Shown: positions 25,202-33,795 of the stretch, one piece after another
Position numbering within the stretch: position 1 is the first letter of the stretch
How the letters are laid out: every line of letters starts with the position of its first letter
From: Candidatus Phosphitivorax anaerolimi
Lineage (GTDB): Bacteria > Desulfobacterota > Desulfomonilia > UBA1062
Reading direction: 5' to 3'
Assembly (NCBI GenBank): GCA_001896555.1
Contig: MPOS01000055.1
Location: forward strand, 40,896 to 104,895
Length of the DNA: 64,000 nt
Program-made: the position numbers and the translations under genes
The notes under the pieces: generated by a model
What the model was told of the DNA's origin: nothing
Seen by the model: only the letters and a program-made list of their open reading frames with translations
Databases searched by the model: none

Positions 25202-26712
25202 TCATACCGGTCATGAATGGATTCATCCGCCGCGGAATAAAGAGCATCTTCAGACCGGGTGCAACTTTGTCAGAAAGAAGCTCGGGCCGGGCCGTGAAGG
25301 CGCTGCTCCTGGCTGTCGTGATCGCGGCCGCAGGCGCAATAGCTCTCATTTTGAATCCGGATATGACTGCCGGGCTTCTGAACGGTCTTCCCCTGCACAG
25401 GACAACCCAGGACCAGGAAAGCTGGACCCTTGCCTTTTACCTGGCCGGGGACAACTCTCTGGAAAGAGATCAGATCAAAAACTTGAGTGAGATCTGCGCC
25501 GGGTCGCCGGCAGTATCCGGCGCCCCCATCGTTGCCTTTGTGGACCGCGACGACGATGTCTCGCACGACAGCATCCTGAGCGCCTGGAAAGGGACCAGGC
25601 TCTTTCTCGTCACTCAGGAGGATTACCTGAAGGTTATAAGAACACCGGTGTCTGTGGACATCCCCCGATCCGTGGACGCGAAACGCTTCGAGCGGGCCAT
25701 TCTGGGGCGCCTTGAAAATGAGGGGGACCGGATTTTTCTGTCCGGCTGCTATACCAGGCAGGGCAGCCGTTATGTGCTCGAGCAGTCCGATCCTTTGGCC
25801 AGGGAGCGGATCAGGGCCCTGCTCGACCGGCAGGCGGGATACCTTCTGCCGCTTCGCGGCGGGCACGTCAACCTCGACGCCACCGACGCCGGGACCCTTT
25901 CGCGCTTCGTGCACTTCGTCAAGGACAACTTCCCCTCTGACCGCGTGCTCCTGTGCATCACCGGCCACGGAAACGGCTGGTTCGCCGGGGAGACTCCCCA
26001 GCACCCTGATGATCGTTCAGCGGATTATGCACAGAACTTCGAGATCGCCTCGCTCCGGCAGGCCCTCGCCAAAAACCCCGTGGACGTGCTCGTGCTCGAT
26101 ATGTGCTCCATGGGTGATATCGAGACCGCGTGGGAGCTTCGGGAATGCGCCCGGTATCTCGTGGTCAACCAGACCGCCATCCCCACCATGGGCCTGGATT
26201 ACGCGATGCTGCTCAAGAGGCTGGGGCAAAGGGCTGAGTGGACGCCCGAAGGCGTTGCCCACGACGTGGTCGAGGCCTACCGCGACACCTATGGCGACTC
26301 CAGCCAGTTCGACATCTCGGCCACGGCCCTTGAGCTGGGAGAGGACTTCCATGCCTTCGTGAGGTCGTTCCAGCGGGCCGTGGGAGATCCGGACAGGCTG
26401 CCTGTCATCAGGAGAGCGGCCTTGGAGGCCGGTTTTATCCCCGGCAGGCACCAAGGCCGATATCCCATGGCCGACCTGCTTCCGCTCGCCTCGGCCTTGG
26501 GGGATCCGGAGCTGGATTCACTCATGTCGAAAAAACGATTCGTGGTGAACCACGCGGCAATCAATTCAAGCCTCTCGGGAATTTCCCTGTACCTGCCCTC
26601 TTCCGCCGAAAACCTCCAGCAGCATCAGGAAGGGTATGCACGTACATCCTTTGCACGGGATTTCCCGCACGGGTGGGTCTCGGTGCTGCCCGGGCTTGCA
26701 GCGGATCATTGA
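25198..26712 (+). CDS. Clostripain-family (C11) cysteine peptidase, membrane-anchored
   Basis: 504 residues. One N-terminal hydrophobic helix (about 34-56: LLLAVVIAAAGAIALIL) follows a basic segment, so the catalytic part should lie outside the inner membrane. The C11 core has the His in ITGHGNGW (about 262) and the Cys in VLVLDMCSMG (about 304), and the WTLAFYLAGDNSLE strand at its start. C11 enzymes usually cleave after Arg or Lys. The start is uncertain: GTG 25198 or ATG 25213, neither with a good ribosome site. Its upstream region is the relic of a solute-binding protein gene, so it may have lost its original promoter. Confidence 0.85.
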   Translation: MIIPVMNGFIRRGIKSIFRPGATLSERSSGRAVKALLLAVVIAAAGAIALILNPDMTAGLLNGLPLHRTTQDQESWTLAFYLAGDNSLERDQIKNLSEICAGSPAVSGAPIVAFVDRDDDVSHDSILSAWKGTRLFLVTQEDYLKVIRTPVSVDIPRSVDAKRFERAILGRLENEGDRIFLSGCYTRQGSRYVLEQSDPLARERIRALLDRQAGYLLPLRGGHVNLDATDAGTLSRFVHFVKDNFPSDRVLLCITGHGNGWFAGETPQHPDDRSADYAQNFEIASLRQALAKNPVDVLVLDMCSMGDIETAWELRECARYLVVNQTAIPTMGLDYAMLLKRLGQRAEWTPEGVAHDVVEAYRDTYGDSSQFDISATALELGEDFHAFVRSFQRAVGDPDRLPVIRRAALEAGFIPGRHQGRYPMADLLPLASALGDPELDSLMSKKRFVVNHAAINSSLSGISLYLPSSAENLQQHQEGYARTSFARDFPHGWVSVLPGLAADH

Positions 26713-26846
26713 GGTTCAAGCCAGCTCATCCGGCAAGAGGATCGGGATGAAAACCGGGCCTGACCTCTTTCCATGCGGCACGGCGAACGCCCGGCACCTG
26801 TTCCGTCCAGGCATATGCGAACTATTGCCTTAGGATTGGTGAAGGC

Positions 26847-27833
26847 TCAGAATATCCAGGCGAGCTCGTCCACATCGTTGGGATATGCAGTATCTCCCAG
26901 GAACCCGAGGCATTTGTTGCTGTTTTTCGTGATATAGGCCCGCTCTTCCTCACCGTCGGGAGGATTCGCCGCCGCATCGAAGACCCCGGCAGCGGGTTGG
27001 ACCCCATTGTTCAGCTCTTCAAGGCTGATGACGAGGTAAAACTCGTCCTCTGACTCAGGGTCTTCATGGCTGATGGCGCTGAAGGCCATCATCGAATCGT
27101 CTCCGGCCACGCTTCCGCCTCCCATGACCTCCCAGCCGGCATCGGTGCATTCGGTGATCCTGAACCACTTCTGGGCGACATTGCCTTCCCACATGTGCTG
27201 CGTCCGCGCGTCCCTTACGCTCGCCTGCCACAGGCCCCGGTGATCGCCGTCCCGCACGGCGTAGAAGACTCCCGCCTCGGTGTCGCCGATCTCGTATTGC
27301 TCAACGATCGTCTCTTTCTGACCATCTCTGGCAAAGGCCATCCGGACGGTCAGATCCCCCGATTGGAGGGTGACCATCCTGTCCACCGCCACCGACGACA
27401 TCCCGCCGAAGATGTATTGGGCGAGATACGGGATGACCACCGATTTAACGCTCGTGTCCACCGTTATGATCACGCCGTCTGCGGTGTGCTCGCCGTCCTG
27501 GTCCCAATAGTCGCTGAACCGATTGACCAGCTCAATATGGTCATCCAGGATTACACTATGGGTATAGAGGCACTCGTCACCGCCCATATCCGGATCGAAC
27601 ATCCGGCCGAGCACTCCGCCGGCGTTGTCCGGATCCCAGCCGGCCCACTGGTCCAGGGAGCTGGTCCCGAGGTATGGCGTACATAATTGTACGTCTTCGG
27701 TAAAGGTATGGAGGGCTGCGCCGGATGCGGCGGAATCGTCCTCACTCGACGACTCGGCCCCGCACGCGCTCAGGAAAGCTGCCGCAAAAACCGCCAACAC
27801 CATGCTCCTCAACTGTTTTTTTGTCATAGGCAT
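26847..27833 (-). CDS. Secreted lipoprotein of unknown function
   Basis: 328 residues. The N terminus is a lipoprotein signal (hydrophobic AVFAAAFLSAC, lipobox LSAC with Cys about 24) followed by a Ser/Asp/Glu linker. The mature part is acidic, has only three further Cys, and contains no motif I recognise. Asp at +2 is absent (Gly-Ala follow the Cys), which favours transfer to the outer membrane. AGGAG lies four bases before the ATG. It stands alone, convergent with the C11 peptidase gene. Confidence 0.8.
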   Translation of the reverse strand: MPMTKKQLRSMVLAVFAAAFLSACGAESSSEDDSAASGAALHTFTEDVQLCTPYLGTSSLDQWAGWDPDNAGGVLGRMFDPDMGGDECLYTHSVILDDHIELVNRFSDYWDQDGEHTADGVIITVDTSVKSVVIPYLAQYIFGGMSSVAVDRMVTLQSGDLTVRMAFARDGQKETIVEQYEIGDTEAGVFYAVRDGDHRGLWQASVRDARTQHMWEGNVAQKWFRITECTDAGWEVMGGGSVAGDDSMMAFSAISHEDPESEDEFYLVISLEELNNGVQPAAGVFDAAANPPDGEEERAYITKNSNKCLGFLGDTAYPNDVDELAWIF

Positions 27834-28235
27834 TCAACTCCTGATCAGCTCATTATCCCTTATCCATGCCCTTCGAAAGGGAACTCTCCCAGGGTTACAA
27901 GCACAAACCATGCCTGCTGCCGCAAGCGGTTCATCCCCGGGATCGAGCTTCTCACAAAGCCGAGATAGAGGATGATCACGGAACATACGCCAGACCGGCC
28001 AGGAATCTTCACGGATATCTAAGAAACCTCAGCATGGACGAGGATTTCATCACGTTCACCGGCGGCTGTGCAGCCGATCACGATGGAATACACACATTTC
28101 TCGGGATAACCATCCCTCCATCATGCTGAGTAACGCCATCAAACCGAAGAGGCGGGCATCAGTCTAGCAGGGGTCGGCTGCAGGGAACATCACTTGAATA
28201 TGCCCGCTTTGCAGGACCCGCAGGGGGCCGGAGGA
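27834..28235. other. Intergenic region between the trehalose operon end and the lipoprotein gene
   Basis: No gene is supported; the plus-strand frames here are short and in conflicting phases. The side next to 27834 should hold the promoter of the lipoprotein gene. I see no T-tailed hairpin after otsA. Confidence 0.35.
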
Positions 28236-29711
28236 TCACTGCTTGGGCACGAAGAACTCCATATGCGGGAAATCGTTGAGATCTTTGGATATGCCTGCCC
28301 GCAGGAAGGAATTGACCCAGTTCACGATGTCGTTCTTCTGGATCGAGGCCTGGAGCCTTCTCATCCGGGACCGCCGCTCTTCCTGGCTCATGGTGAAGGC
28401 CTGGTAGATGGCGTCGGCAACGCCTTCGAGGTCGTAGGGATTGACGAGCAGGGCATGGGGATAGAACTGGGCCGCGGCACCTGCGAACTCGCTCAGGATC
28501 AGGACCCCGTTCCCCTCGATGCTGCTGGCGCAGTATTCCTTGGCCACCAGGTTCATACCGTCCTTGAGCGGGGTGATGAGCGCGATCTCGCAGGTGCGGT
28601 AGTAGGCCACCAACTCTTTCCGGGGCAGGGACCGGAAGATGTAGTGCACCGGGGTCCAGCCTACCTCGGTGTATCTGCCGTTGATCTCGCCAACGAGCCG
28701 CTCGATCTCGTGCCTGAGCTTTTCGTATTCCTCAACGCCCTGCCTGCTGGGCACCACCACCTGGAGCAGGGTGACCTTTCGCCTCATCTCGGGGTATCGC
28801 GCGAGCGCGTTCTCGAATGCCATCAGGCGCTGGGTTATGCCCTTGGTGTAGTCCAGACGGTCGACCCCGAGGATGATCTGCCTCCGGGGAAGGTTGGCAT
28901 GGATGATCCATGCCTGGTCCGCCACCTCCTGGGTCTTGGCAAAGTCGGCAAATTCCCGGTAGTCGATGCTGATGGGGAACGAGCCTGCAAGGACCTGGCG
29001 GTCGTCCACGGTGATGGTATTCACTTGTCCCCTGCCCGAGACCCTGTAGCCCAGAAGCGCGCGCACGCAACCGATGAAGTTTCTGCGGTCACGCGCGGTC
29101 TGGAAACCGATGAGGTCGTAATCGAGCAGGGCCTCCAGGATCTGGAACCTCCAGGGGAGCTTCAGGAAGATATCGAGCGGCGGAAAGGGGATGTGCAGAA
29201 AGAACCCGATCTGACGGTTGAGACCCAGCCGCCTGAGCTCGCGCGCCACCAGGATGAGCTGGTAGTCGTGCACCCAGAGGTAGTCGCCCTTGTGGGTGTG
29301 GCTCTTGACATGCTCGGCAAATTTTCTGTTCACCTGCTGGTAGGTCTCCCAGTAGCACGGATCGAAGTTGCAATGGCTGAAGAGATCGTGGAACAGAGGC
29401 CAGAGAATCTCATTGGAAAAGCCGTGATAATACTTTTCGATCTCCTCCCTGCACAGGTGCACGTATCTTAAGGTATACCCCGTCCGGCTCGTTCCCGCGG
29501 TGAGGAGGCTATTCAGGCGCCTCTCGCTCGGGCAGTCTTCCCTGGGGATGCCGAGCCAGCCCAGCCACAGTCCTCCCCGGTGCTTCAGGACCGGCCCCAT
29601 GGCGGTGACGAGCCCCCCTGATCCGGGGCTGATCTGCCACTGGCTCGAGCCTGCCCGTTTGATCACGATGGGCAGGCGATTGGATACGACCACTAACCGT
29701 CCCGGATCCAT
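28236..29711 (-). CDS. otsA: Trehalose-6-phosphate synthase
   Basis: 491 residues, a full-length GT20 enzyme. It shows VVVSNRLPIVI at the start, the glucose-6-phosphate/UDP loop SGGLVTAMGP, HDYQL, GVDRLDYTKGI with the conserved Arg/Lys of the donor site, and the C-terminal LKDGMNLVAKEY segment contacting the nucleotide. It makes trehalose-6-phosphate from a nucleotide-glucose and glucose-6-phosphate in the cytosol. It overlaps the end of otsB by 19 bases and is the last gene of the four-gene trehalose operon. Confidence 0.96.
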   Translation of the reverse strand: MDPGRLVVVSNRLPIVIKRAGSSQWQISPGSGGLVTAMGPVLKHRGGLWLGWLGIPREDCPSERRLNSLLTAGTSRTGYTLRYVHLCREEIEKYYHGFSNEILWPLFHDLFSHCNFDPCYWETYQQVNRKFAEHVKSHTHKGDYLWVHDYQLILVARELRRLGLNRQIGFFLHIPFPPLDIFLKLPWRFQILEALLDYDLIGFQTARDRRNFIGCVRALLGYRVSGRGQVNTITVDDRQVLAGSFPISIDYREFADFAKTQEVADQAWIIHANLPRRQIILGVDRLDYTKGITQRLMAFENALARYPEMRRKVTLLQVVVPSRQGVEEYEKLRHEIERLVGEINGRYTEVGWTPVHYIFRSLPRKELVAYYRTCEIALITPLKDGMNLVAKEYCASSIEGNGVLILSEFAGAAAQFYPHALLVNPYDLEGVADAIYQAFTMSQEERRSRMRRLQASIQKNDIVNWVNSFLRAGISKDLNDFPHMEFFVPKQ

Positions 29712-30529
29712 GATATACCCTCTTCAAGGACGGGAAGGGTAAGGTCCGCCCATGTCTCCAGAAATTCCCGGACAGCCGGTATGCCGGGCAGGAGTCCCCG
29801 GGCCGCGGTGTGCCGGCCCGCTTCGCCTACCCTGATGCCGTAGCCGCGGGAGCGGAGCCTAAAGAAGACATCCTCATCCGTGTCGTCGTCTCCGATGTAG
29901 ACGCACGCACTCCCCGGGGGCATCTCCCGGCGGAGCTCTTCCAGGGCGTCTCCCTTGTTCCACCCTGTGGCGCGCACCTCCACCCCGCCGTTGAACCTGC
30001 GGATTTCCAGGCCGTGCCGGCTGGAAATATCATGCCAGATACGGACTGTAAGGTCTTCGAGACGTGCAGCCTCTTTCGGACTTATGCCCCGGGTATGCAG
30101 GGCCACGCTGGCCGGTTTCAGCTCGATGTGGTGTTGCAGTCCGATTTCCTCTGCAGCGCTCTGGGCGCAAGCCAGCCCCTGTCTCTGTGTCTGATCCACG
30201 GTCTTGATCACGATGTCTCCGCTGGAGAGCTGTTTTTCCATCCCGTGGCTGCCGATCAGGATTCCGTTGAACGGACCCGCCAGGATGAGTACCTCGGCCA
30301 GGGGGCGTCCGGAGATGATCGCAAGCACGGTGTCCGCGCGCCGGTGAATGCGCTCCAGGGCGCCGGGAATTCCCGGATACGGATATGCCTGCATGCGCTG
30401 AACGCAGAAAGGGGCCAGGGTCCCGTCGTAATCCAGGGCCAGGAGCTTGTTTTCGTGACGGGACAGAACATCCCAGAAGTCAGGCAGTCCGATGATCTTT
30501 GGCCTCTTCTTTTTCCTCCCGGTTCTCAT
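29693..30529 (-). CDS. otsB: Trehalose-6-phosphate phosphatase
   Basis: 278 residues, HAD superfamily. Motif I is LALDYDGTLAPF with the nucleophile Asp (about 33), motif II is IISGRP, and motif III/IV is the Lys of NKGDAL and YIGDDDTDED near residue 225. It removes phosphate from the OtsA product to give trehalose. The start overlaps the treT stop by four bases and the end overlaps otsA, so synthesis of the pair is coupled. Confidence 0.95.
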   Translation of the reverse strand: MRTGRKKKRPKIIGLPDFWDVLSRHENKLLALDYDGTLAPFCVQRMQAYPYPGIPGALERIHRRADTVLAIISGRPLAEVLILAGPFNGILIGSHGMEKQLSSGDIVIKTVDQTQRQGLACAQSAAEEIGLQHHIELKPASVALHTRGISPKEAARLEDLTVRIWHDISSRHGLEIRRFNGGVEVRATGWNKGDALEELRREMPPGSACVYIGDDDTDEDVFFRLRSRGYGIRVGEAGRHTAARGLLPGIPAVREFLETWADLTLPVLEEGISWIRDG

Positions 30530-31764
30530 AACAGCTCGATCCTGTCCTGGGTTTCGTTGGCAACGGCAAAGATCAGGGTGAGGTATTCGCGCAGATGGCG
30601 CGTGATGAGAAAGTTCTCCCGTACGAACTCCCGGGCCTTCTGACCCATCTCTTCGAGCTTTTCCCTGCGCTTGAGGAGATAGCGGATACGCAGGGCCGCG
30701 CCTTCGGGGGTGTTGACGAGAAACCCGGTGTGATGGTTGACCACCTGGAGCCTGATCCCTCCGGTATCGCCTCCGATCACCGGCTTGCCCTTCCAGAGCG
30801 CCTCGGTCACGGTCAGCCCGAACCCTTCGCGGGTGGACTTCTGGAGGATGATATCCGATATCCGCTGCAGGGCATTGATGGTGAGGTTGTCATCGGGGGG
30901 CAGGAGCAGGATGTGAACATCCGGGTCGTCGCCCGCGCTGGTTTTGACCTCGTTGAACACCTCTTCGCCCTCGGGGTCGTCCGTGGCCCCTCCCCCTGCG
31001 AGAATGAGCTGCACCGGCGTGAACTCCTTGACCAGCCGGTAGGCCCTGATCACCCCCAGCGGGTCCTTGAAACGATCGAAGCGGGATATCTGGGTAATGA
31101 TCGGCCGCTGAGGATCGAGGTCCCACCTGGCATACGTCTTCCCAAGCTCTTCGGGGCTTAATTCGATATTCTTGTCACTCAAGGGATCGATGCTCGGCGG
31201 GATGAGGTACATGGGGTGCGGCAGCCGCTGGGCGAATTCCGAAAGCGACCAGACGCTTGCGTCATAGCCTCTGACAAAATCGCGCAGGTATTTCCACACC
31301 GGCCGGTACGGGCTGCTCACATCGATATGGCACCGCCAGATCCATTTTCCCTTCCTCGCCGGCATGCTCTCGATCATGGCGGCCGGCTGTGGATCGTGGA
31401 TGAACACCACATCGGCCTCTTCGAGCAAACCCCTGAGGCGCTCGGCATTCTCCCGGTTGACCGCTTCATAATGCCTGAGCAGATAGTCCGGGATATCGAA
31501 CCGGTTTCCCTGCAGGGTGTTGTGCATGAGCTTGGTGCACTGGAAGAAGTCGGCGTCGCCCGTGATGGTTTCCCAGACCGTATCGATGCCTAGCTCCTTT
31601 TTCAGGGGGATGATCCGGTGGAGGATCTCGGCGACACCGCCGCCCGCCTTGGTGGAATTGATATGGATAATGCGCTTGCCGCCGAGGAGCTTTGCCAGCT
31701 GCCTCAACTGGTCGATGACATCTGTGCCCGTGATTTCTTCATACTGATCAAGAAGGGTGGCCAT
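30526..31764 (-). CDS. treT: Trehalose glycosyltransferring synthase (TreT-like GT4)
   Basis: 412 residues of GT4 fold. INSTKAGGGVAEILHR opens the acceptor domain, TQISRFDRFKDPLG starts the donor domain, and STREGFGLTVTEALWKGKPVIGGDTGG holds the E-x7-E donor motif. The family transfers glucose from an NDP-glucose to glucose to form trehalose directly, reversibly. The assignment over trehalose phosphorylase rests on the N-terminal motif and the operon context and is probable rather than certain. It overlaps the DUF5752 gene and otsB at its two ends. Confidence 0.88.
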   Translation of the reverse strand: MATLLDQYEEITGTDVIDQLRQLAKLLGGKRIIHINSTKAGGGVAEILHRIIPLKKELGIDTVWETITGDADFFQCTKLMHNTLQGNRFDIPDYLLRHYEAVNRENAERLRGLLEEADVVFIHDPQPAAMIESMPARKGKWIWRCHIDVSSPYRPVWKYLRDFVRGYDASVWSLSEFAQRLPHPMYLIPPSIDPLSDKNIELSPEELGKTYARWDLDPQRPIITQISRFDRFKDPLGVIRAYRLVKEFTPVQLILAGGGATDDPEGEEVFNEVKTSAGDDPDVHILLLPPDDNLTINALQRISDIILQKSTREGFGLTVTEALWKGKPVIGGDTGGIRLQVVNHHTGFLVNTPEGAALRIRYLLKRREKLEEMGQKAREFVRENFLITRHLREYLTLIFAVANETQDRIELL

Positions 31765-32423
31765 TATGCGCCTCCTCCCGGTGTGTGCGCCGCAAACACG
31801 CGGGTGAGCTCATCCCTGAGCTCCACAAGCGAGGTAAAGTATGGATCGATCTGAGAAATCTGTTCTGCCAGTTCGGCATAGTCATCGCCAAAACCCGATA
31901 CCCAGTGGGTGAAATCATCCCTGCCCCACGGAGGGCGTCTTCTGGCATCGATGAAATGGTAAAAGACGCTCCCCAGTGACATGTGGGGGATATGCTCACC
32001 CAGCAGTTCGGGTGTATCCAGCCGCACCCTGGTATCGAACACCACTGTCTGGGACCTAACGAAGTAGAACCGCTGATTCGCCTTCATCCAGGGAAGCAGC
32101 TCGCTCTCATCGATTCTCTCTTCGAGGATATCGATGAGCTCACTCCTGAGGTCTTCCAGATCGTGATATTTCGAGGGGTCGATCAGAGACATCCGCTCTG
32201 CGAGAGGTTTGTCGCGAAGACCATGGTAGACCCATATGGCAAAATCGTTCTGATACTCGGGGTTGTCGAACTTGGGCCTGAGGAGCCCGCCCCAGAAATG
32301 ATAGTATATGCAGCTTAAGGGTATGATCTCGAGCCTGTCCCTCAACTCGGCCAGGGTGTAGGCATACTGGCCCGTGGCTATGGCAATCAATGCGCAGTCC
32401 CGCACTGCAAACGGCTCGGCCAT
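31764..32423 (-). CDS. DUF5752 family protein, trehalose-operon associated
   Basis: 219 residues, soluble. It appears to be built from two related halves: each has a Y-H-F segment (CIYYHFWGG; SVFYHFIDARRR), an aspartate- and tryptophan-containing turn, and an L-x-x-L-R-x-E-L helix (DLEDLRSELIDIL; SLVELRDELTRVF). The family is found next to trehalose synthase genes in other bacteria, but its job is not known to me. It is the first gene of the operon, overlapping treT by one base, so it may be a regulatory or carbohydrate-sensing partner. Confidence 0.8.
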   Translation of the reverse strand: MAEPFAVRDCALIAIATGQYAYTLAELRDRLEIIPLSCIYYHFWGGLLRPKFDNPEYQNDFAIWVYHGLRDKPLAERMSLIDPSKYHDLEDLRSELIDILEERIDESELLPWMKANQRFYFVRSQTVVFDTRVRLDTPELLGEHIPHMSLGSVFYHFIDARRRPPWGRDDFTHWVSGFGDDYAELAEQISQIDPYFTSLVELRDELTRVFAAHTPGGGA

Positions 32424-33222
32424 GATTCTCTCCTTCTTGCTGTTTTTTAAGAGTGATGCTCCAGGAAATCCGGACCTCGGCTCGCGAGATAACGGAAATG
32501 GTGCACAGATAAATTCATCTTACAATTCAATAATATAGTCCTTTGGCCATTTATCAAGTATGGCCGGCCCCTTTGGGCCGGGCCTTGAAAGGGGGAGTGA
32601 TTCTTGAGATTGCCTGAACCCGAGCTATTTTATTATCAGGAGAGAGTCCTCTTCTGGAACGAAAAGAGGAGGGTGGACCATGAAAAGGTCCCGCCTTTCG
32701 GCAACAGGGTTATTGTTTGATCCGTTCACCTCCAAAGTGGCGTCGCAGATGAATCAGGAGGAATAGCGCAGACCCTTGACTACGATCACTGCCGTATCCC
32801 AGGCAGAAGGCAATCGGCATCCAAAAAGAAAAGAAGCTGCAAGGCCGTCCGGAGCATGGAGGAATGCGGGAGAGAGACCATACCTCTGAAGAGGTTGTGT
32901 GGCTGTCTTGCCGGGGATGCAGGTTCCCATGAAGATAAATCCCCGAAAAAACCAGACCTGTGAAGAGGGAAGCCGTGTGCTTCCATAGTTCCCGGTGTAT
33001 CAGTCATTCCTTAAAGATGCGGGATACGCAAACGATCGGAATACCGGAATGCGACAAGGGCTCATGCGAATGGCTGCGATAATGATCTTAGGCAGGAAGG
33101 ACTGATGCAGCACGGTTTCCGCTGCAGAGCCCGGCGGCCGGGACAAAACGAAAAAAAGAGGAAAAACATCCTGTGATCTTGCGGGATGTCCTTATCAAGA
33201 ACCTACATAAGGAGGATGAAAG
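32424..33222. other. 800-base region without a confident gene, upstream of the HhH cluster
   Basis: The left end should carry the promoter of the trehalose operon (minus strand) in the AT-rich part near 32440-32560. A 28-codon frame at 32680-32766 has a good ribosome site and is listed separately. The remainder (32770-33200) shows no coding pattern in any phase. Just before the first HhH gene, a small hairpin ACATCC/GGATGT spans about 33167-33190. It may hold a long leader or a decayed gene. Confidence 0.4.
32680..32766 (+). CDS. Possible 28-residue small protein or leader peptide
   Basis: ATG 32680 follows GAGGAGGG with good spacing. The frame reads MKRSRLSATGLLFDPFTSKV and ends with QMNQEE before TAG 32764-32766. 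It is basic at the start, has no hydrophobic helix and no recognisable family. The ribosome site is the only positive evidence, so it could be chance. Confidence 0.25.
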   Translation: MKRSRLSATGLLFDPFTSKVASQMNQEE

Positions 33223-33621
33223 ATGAGAAAGTATACCTTTTTAGCGATAGGTGCTCTGTTCATTCTGCTCGCTCTGGGCGGCGTTGCGTATGCGGCAGGC
33301 GAGGGAGGAGGAGCAGACCAGGCAAAGGTGGATATCAACACCGCTACCATTGAAGAACTCCAGACTGTCCCCGGGCTTGACCAGGAACTGGCCCAGAACA
33401 TCATCGATTACCGCGAGGCAAACGGTCCCTTCTCTTCTGTGGATGAACTCATCAGTGTCGAGGGTATCGATAACGAAAAGCTCGATGTCATACGCGAACA
33501 GATCATGGTAGGCGAGATGCCCGGTTCCCAGCCCATGGGACCCCCGCAGGAACCCGACGGAATGGGCGACCAGCCCATGGGTGAGCCCATGCCCGGCGAA
33601 TCACCGCCGGCCGGCTACTGA
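33223..33621 (+). CDS. Secreted ComEA-like helix-hairpin-helix protein 1
   Basis: 132 residues. A signal peptide (TFLAIGALFILLALGG, likely cut after AYA) precedes one ComEA-type helix-hairpin-helix unit (about 35-95). Its marks are VDINTATIEELQ, VPGLDQELAQNIIDYREANG, PFSSVDEL and GIDNEKLDVIREQ. A Pro/Met/Gly-rich tail of about 35 residues (PMGPPQEPDGMGDQPMGEPM) ends the protein. The family binds DNA without sequence preference; ComEA itself acts in DNA uptake across the envelope. There is no transmembrane anchor, so the mature form should be periplasmic or released. ATAAGGAGG precedes the ATG, and a strong terminator follows at 33662-33697. It is the first of five related genes. Confidence 0.88.
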   Translation: MRKYTFLAIGALFILLALGGVAYAAGEGGGADQAKVDINTATIEELQTVPGLDQELAQNIIDYREANGPFSSVDELISVEGIDNEKLDVIREQIMVGEMPGSQPMGPPQEPDGMGDQPMGEPMPGESPPAGY

Positions 33622-33661
33622 TCATCGGGAGTAGCGATATAAAAGAATATACTACATGAAG

Positions 33662-33697
33662 GGAATGCCGGCGTTCTAGGTGCCGGCATTCCTTTTT
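33662..33697 (+). terminator. Rho-independent terminator after HhH gene 1
   Basis: GGAATGCCGGC (33662-33672) pairs perfectly with GCCGGCATTCC (33682-33692) around a nine-base loop, followed by TTTTT (33693-33697). Confidence 0.9.
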
Positions 33698-33795
33698 CCG
33701 TTACAGAAAATGTCCTGTCACGGATCAGAGGCGTTCCTCTGACATGGTATCGATGATTCCCTTTTCTTGGGAACGACACACAAGGAGGACAGAAG

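Noticed and set aside
28194..29471. A 425-codon plus-strand open frame
   Set aside because: It is antisense to otsA and not protein-like.
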